From Flavipsychrobacter stenotrophus (GTDB lineage Bacteria; Bacteroidota; Bacteroidia; Chitinophagales; Chitinophagaceae), in NCBI GenBank assembly GCA_947372365.1, contig CANBTK010000029.1, forward strand, positions 1-10,583: 10,583 bases of DNA. The letters are read 5' to 3'. The notes below the pieces were generated by a model. The model saw only the letters and a program-made list of their open reading frames with translations. It was not told where the DNA came from and did no database searches. Made by a program: the position numbers and the translations under genes. Shown here piece by piece: positions 1 through 5,216 of this stretch. How positions within the stretch are numbered: the stretch's first letter is position 1; the number at the start of each line of letters is the position of its first letter.

Positions 1-1
1 C

Positions 2-2464
2 ACCGTTAACCCAGTGCCAAGTGCCGGTACTTTAAGCGGCCCATCATCAGTATGCGAAGGTGCTACAATTACACTTTCGTCAAGTGTTACCGGCGGCTCA
101 TGGAGCGCATCTAACGGCAACGCTACCTTGTTTGGCGCGGCTGTTTCAGGCGTTACCCCGGGTATTGATACTATCTATTATGCAGTAACCAATATGTGTG
201 GTACTGCTACGGCATCGCGCAGCATCACCATCAACCCTCTGCCAACGGCAGGTACGGTTACCAGCTCTACCACATCAGTTTGCGTTGGCAGCAGCATTAC
301 CTATGCCGATGCAGTAGCTGGTGGCACCTGGAGCAGCGGCTCAACAGTTATAGCAACAGTGAGCACTACAGGTGTGGTATATGGAAGGTCAGCAGGCACC
401 ACTTTCATTTATTATGCGGTAACCAACGGTTGCGGCACAAGGACTGCATCGCTCGCAGTTACCGTAAACCCGGTTCCTGCTGGAGGTACTATTACTGGCC
501 CTGCGGGCGTTTGCCTTGGCTCGTCAACTGTATTGGCTGATGCCAGCGGCACTGCTGGCGGCTCATGGGCCAGCTCTAACACTACCGTTGCATCGGTTGA
601 TGCAAGCGGCAACGTTTACGGCAATACAATAGGCACCGCTACAATATCCTATATAGTTACTACCGCAAGTTGCGGTTCAGCTTTCGCCACTGCAGGCATC
701 ACAGTTAACCCAATACCTTATGCGGGCTCTATAAGCGGCCCTACTTCGGTTTGCCGCCTAGCCAACATTACACTTGTTGATATAGGCGGCTCGGCTGGCG
801 GCGCATGGTCCAGCTCCACAACCAGTGTAGCTACCGTAGTACCTGGCACAGGTGTTGTTTACGGCCTTTCAGTTGGTACTACAATCATTTCTTATACAGC
901 ATCAACAGTATCATGCGGCACATTGAGCGCTACTTACAGCGTAACAGTTAACGCATTGCCTGTAGCAGGTGCTATTACCGGCCCTACTGTAGTTTGCGCT
1001 ACTTCTTCCATTACCCTTGCCGATGCCACCGGCACACCGGGCGGCAACTGGACAAGCGCTAATGCTGCGGTTGCTACAGTAAGCAGCACAGGCGTTGTAA
1101 CAGGCGTAGCGGCAGGTGCCGTAAACATCAGCTATACCGGCGTAACAGCAACCTGTGGTTCCGCTTCTACATCGGCTACTATTACCGTGAACCCACTACC
1201 TGATGCTGGTACCATTACGGGCCCTACCAGCCTTTGCCCTTCTACTACCATTACACTGGCCGATGCGGCAAGTGGCGGCACATGGGTATCTACAAACGTA
1301 CATACATCGCATTCAGGTGGTACTATTGCTGGCATTACACCGGGTATTGATACTATTGGCTACAGCGTAACCAATAGCTGTGGCACAGCCGTTGCAAGGG
1401 TTGTTGTTACAGTAGACCCTGTGCCAACAGGCGGTACTATTACCGGGCCTACATCGGTTTGTACCGGCAGCTCAGCTACACTGTCAAGTACATCGGCCGG
1501 TGGCACCTGGACAACAAGCTCGGGCGTAGCAACTGTTTCAGGTACTGGTGTTATCACAGGCTTGTCTTCCGGCTCTGTAATCACTACTTATACAGTTACC
1601 AATACCTGCGGCTCAGCTTTTGTAACCCGCAGCTTCACAGTTAACCCAATTGTAACGCCATCGGTATCTATGAGCATTGCCCCCGGCACTAATGTGTGCG
1701 TAGGCGATGTAGTAACCTTTACTGCTGTGCCTGTGAGCGGCGGTTCTACCCCAATATACACCTGGAGGAACTTCGGTGCTTATATTGGCTCTGGCCCGTC
1801 TTACACCTACTCACCATCAAGTGGCGATGCAATATCCTGCGAGATGGTAAGCAACGGTGCCTGCATCAGCACCAGCACTGTTGTATCGGCAACAAGCGTT
1901 ATGACAGTAAACCCTGTTACCACGCCAACCATTACCATTAACTGCGCTACCGGCGACACTGCGTTTAACGGCCAGATAGTGAACTTTACTGCTAATGCCG
2001 TGAATGGCGGCACATCACCTGCCTTCCAGTGGTATGTAGATGGTGGCATGATAGCGGGAGCTACTAATGCTACTTATTCACAGCCTTTCTTTAGCAGCAA
2101 AACTGTTTATTGCGAATTAACCAGCAGTTCGCCATGCGCAACTGCACATACTGTTATGAGCAACCTGTGGAGCATTAATATCAAGGGCCTTGGCGTTCAG
2201 CAGGTGAAAAGCAGTATCAGCTCCTTTACATTGTTCCCTAACCCAACTAACGGAAGCTTTACGATTACTGCTGAAGCCACCGAAGAGGTGCTTTTCGAAG
2301 TACTGGATATGCCGGGCAAACTGGTTTATAAAGGCTCCGCAATGCCACAGCAAGGCTTAATCAGGCAGCAGGTAACATTGGGCAATGATATAGCCCCCGG
2401 GCAGTATATCCTGAAAGTGCAAACACAGAATGGCGCTGAGTATGTACACTTCGTAAAACAATAA
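2..2464 (+). CDS. Secreted Ig-like repeat protein with T9SS type A sorting domain (5' partial)
   Basis: This is the C-terminal part of a large surface or secreted protein. The reading frame is open at the window's left edge (codons before position 14 read T-V-N-P), so the true start and signal peptide lie upstream; the GTG at 14 is an internal valine. Seven modules of 75-81 residues run to about nt 1651. Each opens with a P-x-A/G-G-x-I/V-x-G-P-x-S-V-C-like segment, has a G-G-x-W motif and ends in C-G-(T/S)...T-V-N-P. Most resemble bacterial Ig-like group 2 (BIG2) domains. Two more divergent Ig/PKD-like modules follow (about 1652-1918 and 1919-2194). The last ~89 residues contain F-P-N-P-T-N-G, a G-K-L-V-Y strand and P-G-Q-Y-I-L-K-V, typical of the T9SS type A sorting domain that directs export through the outer membrane and is then removed. 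There is no catalytic domain in the visible part, so adhesin or matrix function is only a guess. Confidence 0.93.
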   Translation, partial: TVNPVPSAGTLSGPSSVCEGATITLSSSVTGGSWSASNGNATLFGAAVSGVTPGIDTIYYAVTNMCGTATASRSITINPLPTAGTVTSSTTSVCVGSSITYADAVAGGTWSSGSTVIATVSTTGVVYGRSAGTTFIYYAVTNGCGTRTASLAVTVNPVPAGGTITGPAGVCLGSSTVLADASGTAGGSWASSNTTVASVDASGNVYGNTIGTATISYIVTTASCGSAFATAGITVNPIPYAGSISGPTSVCRLANITLVDIGGSAGGAWSSSTTSVATVVPGTGVVYGLSVGTTIISYTASTVSCGTLSATYSVTVNALPVAGAITGPTVVCATSSITLADATGTPGGNWTSANAAVATVSSTGVVTGVAAGAVNISYTGVTATCGSASTSATITVNPLPDAGTITGPTSLCPSTTITLADAASGGTWVSTNVHTSHSGGTIAGITPGIDTIGYSVTNSCGTAVARVVVTVDPVPTGGTITGPTSVCTGSSATLSSTSAGGTWTTSSGVATVSGTGVITGLSSGSVITTYTVTNTCGSAFVTRSFTVNPIVTPSVSMSIAPGTNVCVGDVVTFTAVPVSGGSTPIYTWRNFGAYIGSGPSYTYSPSSGDAISCEMVSNGACISTSTVVSATSVMTVNPVTTPTITINCATGDTAFNGQIVNFTANAVNGGTSPAFQWYVDGGMIAGATNATYSQPFFSSKTVYCELTSSSPCATAHTVMSNLWSINIKGLGVQQVKSSISSFTLFPNPTNGSFTITAEATEEVLFEVLDMPGKLVYKGSAMPQQGLIRQQVTLGNDIAPGQYILKVQTQNGAEYVHFVKQ
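17..1651 (+). repeat. Seven tandem Ig-like (BIG2-type) coding modules
   Basis: Module boundaries, set at the proline after the T-V-N-P linker, are approximately 17-241, 242-475, 476-715, 716-958, 959-1198, 1199-1423 and 1424-1651. Every module has one cysteine near residue 13 and one in the C-G-(T/S) motif near the end, suggesting a disulfide in each domain. Modules 2-5 and 7 have the BIG2-like V-A-(T/S)-V...G-V-V-(Y/T)-G core. Modules 1 and 6 lack it and instead have P-G-I-D-T-I. Modules 3-5 have two or three extra residues before G-G-x-W. DNA identity is patchy: modules 1 and 6 share 17 identical bases (158-174 and 1340-1356), and modules 3 and 7 share 16 at their ends (699-714 and 1635-1650). 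Most other segments differ at synonymous positions, so most duplications look old. Confidence 0.9.
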
Positions 2465-2479
2465 AAGCTTAGGATAAAT

Positions 2480-2520
2480 AAAAAAATGAGGCAACCTAAA
2501 TTGGTTGCCTCATTTTTTTT
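2480..2520 (+). terminator. Rho-independent terminator after the T9SS repeat protein gene
   Basis: A perfect 11-bp stem (atgaggcaacc at 2486-2496 with ggttgcctcat at 2503-2513) encloses a 6-base loop. It is flanked by an A-run (2480-2486) and a run of eight T (2513-2520). It starts about 20 bases after the stop codon of the upstream gene. The A-run on the left makes a T-run on the minus strand, so it could also stop transcription coming from clpP. Confidence 0.9.
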
Positions 2521-3249
2521 GCCATTTAGTACAAAAGGGAATTGTAGTTATTACAGCCGGTTATATGGTATAATTCACGCCTAAAATCGGTAGGGCTTGT
2601 ACTGGCTTTGCGCCTTCCCTTTGGGCGTCTTTGCGCTCTTCGCGTTACAGCCCTTATCGCGTAGTTTGTTGTCTAAAAACTGATTAGGCATTTGAATTGC
2701 CAAGGCTTTTAATTTTAAAAATATTGTTGTCCGGCAAAAAAATAGAGGTTTCGTGTTTAAGCAGATTTCTGTTTAAAAAGCTAATGAAAGCCGCCGCGAT
2801 AGCGGACATTAGAGTCAAAAGCTTCAACAACATGCGCAGCTGAGCTCCTTTTGCCTGCGGAGCGATTGGCAAAAGTGGCGTTTTTCTTGCTCCTCCGCTA
2901 AAGCTTCGGCGGTATGCGGTTGCTACTTTTTCGCCAGAAAAAAAGAACGGCGTAAGCCCTCATTGAGGCCCTTGAAAAATAAAAGATAGCGAAATAAATT
3001 AGTGGAGACGCGATTACATCAACCAATAAAGCAGCCTGCCCCTAATGCGAATTACGCCAAAAGCATTGCCAGTATTGCTTTTTGAAAGGTACAAGTTTCT
3101 TTTGTCGGGCAACAATATTTTAAAAAATCATACATTTTATACGGAAAACAGCAGTTTAGTTGAACCCTAATTATTACCACCTTGATGAACCCGGAGCCAC
3201 AGCGATGCTTGTTGCCTTTGCCTGAAAATATTGGGCATATTGTACCAAC
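2521..3249. other. Gene-free spacer between convergent genes, with repeats and dyads
   Basis: I see no supportable gene here. The two longest minus-strand reading frames (2684-2872, 62 codons; 3052-3261, 69 codons) have no recognisable domain, and the second begins inside a terminator. At 2606-2644 a CTTTGCG-like unit recurs four times about every 11 bases (exact ctttgcgc at 2606-2613 and 2629-2636, degenerate copies at about 2618 and 2638). From 2790 to 2945 there are several inverted repeats: 2794-2797/2802-2805, 2848-2855/2868-2875, 2857-2862/2893-2898 and 2926-2931/2940-2945. The rest is AT-rich and featureless. Composition and structure resemble decayed intergenic or dispersed-repeat DNA, but copy number elsewhere in the genome cannot be seen here. 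Confidence 0.6.
2848..2875. repeat. Inverted repeat, 8-bp arms
   Basis: The arms cttttgcc (2848-2855) and ggcaaaag (2868-2875) are perfectly complementary around a 12-base loop. A short T-rich stretch (2881-2887) begins five bases later, so a weak plus-strand terminator is possible, but the gap makes it a poor one. A second pair, gcggag (2857-2862) and ctccgc (2893-2898), starts inside this loop, so the two stems are mutually exclusive. Confidence 0.45.
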
Positions 3250-3288
3250 AAAAAGAGGCAACCAGCTTCAATGCGGTTGCCTCTTTTT
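3250..3288 (-). terminator. Rho-independent terminator of clpP
   Basis: A perfect 13-bp stem (aaaagaggcaacc at 3251-3263 with ggttgcctctttt at 3275-3287) encloses an 11-base loop. It begins 18 bases past the clpP stop on the minus strand, and the A-run at 3251-3254 supplies the T-tract when read from clpP. The nine-base core gaggcaacc/ggttgcctc is identical to that of the terminator at 2480-2520, although the loops differ. The T-run on the plus strand (3284-3288) means it may work in both directions. Confidence 0.88.
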
Positions 3289-3305
3289 ATCGTTACCGGG
3301 CTACA

Positions 3306-4010
3306 TTATTTAGCTCCGTCAGCTTCTTTACGTGGGTTGCGGGATAATACCTCGTCCACCATGCCATATTCTTTGGCTTCCTGTGCAGTCATCCAGTAGT
3401 CACGGTCACTGTCCTTCTCTACTTTATCAAATGGCTGGTTGCTATGGTAAGCAATTATTTCATAAAGTTCTTTCTTCAGCTTGCCTATTTCGCGGGCTGT
3501 TATTTCTATGTCGCTCGCCTGCCCTTCAGCACCGCCCATTGGCTGGTGTATCATCACACGGCTGTGCTTCAGCGCTGTACGCTTGCCCTTGCTGCCTGCG
3601 CACATCAGTACTGCTGCCATTGATGCTGCTATGCCGGTGCATATAGTGCTCACATCAGGGGTAATAATCTGCATAGTATCATAAATGCCTAAGCCTGCAT
3701 AAACGCTGCCGCCGGGGCTATTCAGGTACATCTGTATATCCCTGTTGCGGTCGGTGCTTTCCAGGAACAATAACTGTGCGGTAACAATATTAGCTACATA
3801 GTCATTGATGCCTTCCCCCAGAAAAATGATACGGTCCATCATAAGGCGAGAAAACACGTCCATTGATGCTACGTTCATCGGGCGTTCTTCTATTATGTAT
3901 GGCGTTAAGTTAGATGGGAGCTTGGTAAGTGCAGAAGCATAACTGTCTACGGTTAAACTACTAATGCCACGATGCTTGATGGCATATTTGCGAAATTCGT
4001 TTTGGTTCAT
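3306..4010 (-). CDS. clpP: ATP-dependent Clp protease proteolytic subunit ClpP
   Basis: This 234-residue serine peptidase (family S14) forms the tetradecameric proteolytic chamber that works in the cytoplasm with ClpX/ClpA-type unfoldases. The catalytic triad is visible: Ser130 in G-I-A-A-S-M, His155 in R-V-M-I-H-Q-P and Asp204 in D-R-D-Y-W-M. The spacings of 25 and 49 residues match those of E. coli ClpP. The N-S-P-G-G-S oxyanion/handle region is at residues 97-102. About 35 residues precede the T-P-Y-I-I-E-E segment where the family core begins. Such an N-terminal extension is, as I recall, usual in Bacteroidota, and part may be removed by processing. The ATG at 4010 is followed by M-N-Q-N-E-F-R-K-Y-A, which fits relatives; no Shine-Dalgarno is evident. 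It has its own terminator. No trigger-factor gene lies upstream and no clpX downstream, unlike many bacteria. Confidence 0.97.
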   Translation of the reverse strand: MNQNEFRKYAIKHRGISSLTVDSYASALTKLPSNLTPYIIEERPMNVASMDVFSRLMMDRIIFLGEGINDYVANIVTAQLLFLESTDRNRDIQMYLNSPGGSVYAGLGIYDTMQIITPDVSTICTGIAASMAAVLMCAGSKGKRTALKHSRVMIHQPMGGAEGQASDIEITAREIGKLKKELYEIIAYHSNQPFDKVEKDSDRDYWMTAQEAKEYGMVDEVLSRNPRKEADGAK

Positions 4011-4409
4011 AAAAGCTTTGTTTGTATAGTTTATTGTTGTTGCAATTTTTAATCCATGCTAAATATAGTGCCATTTCGGCACAAAAAAAATCCTGCTAAT
4101 CGGCAATTTGGCAAGCGGACTGACTATAAGCAGGCATCACGGCAAAAAAGCTGCGCAAATAGGCTCTTGTTTGTACAGGTATAGCTCTGTCCACTTTGGC
4201 CTGTGCGCCCGTAGGGCTCCCGCATATTTATAACGGGCAAAACCCTGGTACCCCCCCCCATTTACCATGTCAAAATTAGCCCCTTACACATGGCTATATA
4301 CTGTTATGTAATATTTAATACGCCACAAAGTATCATTTGTCAATTATCTATTTTATTTTTATGGTGTTTAACTTTCTGATTTATTTGTGGATATTAACTG
4401 AAGCTGTGT
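4011..4409. other. Divergent intergenic region between clpP and the LytTR regulator gene
   Basis: This 399-base stretch separates two outward-facing genes and should hold both promoters. No coding frame or tRNA is evident. Visible elements are a 5-bp dyad (gtgcc/ggcac, 4068-4082) near the likely clpP promoter; a 6-bp dyad cctgct/agcagg (4092-4097/4129-4134); a 6-bp dyad gcccgt/acgggc (4207-4212/4233-4238); a run of nine C (4251-4259); and a 5-bp dyad acaaa/tttgt (4325-4329/4336-4340) about 70 bases before the regulator start. Apart from these I see nothing definite. The arms are short enough that some must be chance. Confidence 0.55.
4060..4067 (-). promoter_or_regulatory. Possible -7 box of a clpP promoter
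   Basis: Read on the minus strand this is TATATTTA, one mismatch from the Bacteroidota -7 consensus TAnnTTTG. It would place the transcript start roughly 40 bases before the clpP ATG. The nearest upstream TTG (minus strand, 4082-4084) is only 14 bases away, shorter than the usual -33/-7 spacing, so this is a weak prediction. Confidence 0.3.
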
Positions 4410-5216
4410 ATGGTAAATAACCTGGAAACCCCAATAAAAGCCCTTATTGTTGATGACGAGAACAAGGCTTGCACGAACCTTGAAAGTATGTTGCTCAGTT
4501 ATACCGGCCCGGGGCTGGAGGTTGTAGGCTTTGCCCACGACACTATAGAAGCTGAGGCACAAATAAAGCGGCTTGCACCCGACATTGTTTTCCTGGATAT
4601 ACACATGCCGCATGGCAATGTATTTACCATGCTCGAAAAACTGTCCCCGCTATCATTCGAGGTCATTTTCGTTACGGCATTCGATGAGTATGCGGTAAAG
4701 GCGTTCCGGCTCAATGCCCTGCACTATATACTGAAGCCAATAAGCATTGCCGAGCTGCTTAATGCAGTTAACAAGCTAAAAGAGAAGATTGGCTATAAAC
4801 GGTTTATGGCTAAAGTAGCCCCGTCTTTTGCCGAAATAAACGAGCAGGTAAATAACAAACAACAATCGCCCAATATCACTTTTAAGGGAGCCAGCAGCGT
4901 AGAAATTGTAAGCTTCAGGGATATCTTTTTTATTGAAGCCCAAAGCAGCTACTCCAGGATATTGTTTACAAAAGACAAGCAGGTAAAGGAACTAACGATG
5001 AGCAACCCGCTATCGGAATACGAGGAAATACTGCCTGTTGAGATGTTCTTCAGGATTCATAAATCTTACCTCGTAAACTGTAGCCACATAAAGTGCGTTG
5101 AAAATAAAGATGCCCATTTCCTGGTGCTTAACAACGATACCGAGTTACCCATAAGCCGCAGGCGCTACGGGCCTTTGCTGGAATTCCTGCGGGCCAATAA
5201 ATACCATTATGTTTAG
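4410..5216 (+). CDS. LytTR-family response regulator
   Basis: This 268-residue DNA-binding response regulator is the likely partner of the sensor kinase encoded next. The receiver domain (about residues 9-128) has the acidic pair Asp15/Asp16, phospho-acceptor Asp63 in F-L-D-I-H-M-P, Thr89 in V-T-A-F-D-E-Y-A-V-K-A-F and Lys109 in L-K-P, so all key phosphotransfer residues are present. A linker of about 25 residues leads to a LytTR DNA-binding domain (about 155-262) with F-F-R-I-H-K-S-Y-L-V-N and I-S-R-R-R, typical of this family. The ATG at 4410 is the first start after an in-frame stop at 4395-4397, and no Shine-Dalgarno is evident. The 3' end overlaps the kinase start by 8 bases, indicating translational coupling. 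Its target genes cannot be deduced from the window. Confidence 0.95.
   Translation: MVNNLETPIKALIVDDENKACTNLESMLLSYTGPGLEVVGFAHDTIEAEAQIKRLAPDIVFLDIHMPHGNVFTMLEKLSPLSFEVIFVTAFDEYAVKAFRLNALHYILKPISIAELLNAVNKLKEKIGYKRFMAKVAPSFAEINEQVNNKQQSPNITFKGASSVEIVSFRDIFFIEAQSSYSRILFTKDKQVKELTMSNPLSEYEEILPVEMFFRIHKSYLVNCSHIKCVENKDAHFLVLNNDTELPISRRRYGPLLEFLRANKYHYV

Noticed and set aside
412..1584. Series of antisense frames of 64-74 codons across the Ig-like modules
   Set aside because: They recur once per module because the sense repeats recur, so they are reflections of the coding repeats rather than genes.
17..1651. CRISPR-like periodic repeats
   Set aside because: The periodicity of about 230 bases belongs to an open reading frame with protein-level conservation, not to short identical repeats with unique spacers.
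2684..2872. Minus-strand frame of 62 codons in the convergent spacer
   Set aside because: It has no recognisable domain and no promoter or ribosome-site support, overlaps the inverted-repeat cluster, and reads like translated intergenic DNA. It may be carried by a dispersed repeat, but nothing shows that it is a gene.
3052..3261. Minus-strand frame of 69 codons beside the clpP terminator
   Set aside because: Its start lies inside the terminator stem, the product is cysteine-rich without a known motif, and nothing indicates expression.
4190..4245. Possible tRNA or structured RNA around the gcccgt/acgggc dyad
   Set aside because: No cloverleaf can be drawn and there is no T-loop consensus; only one 6-bp stem is visible.
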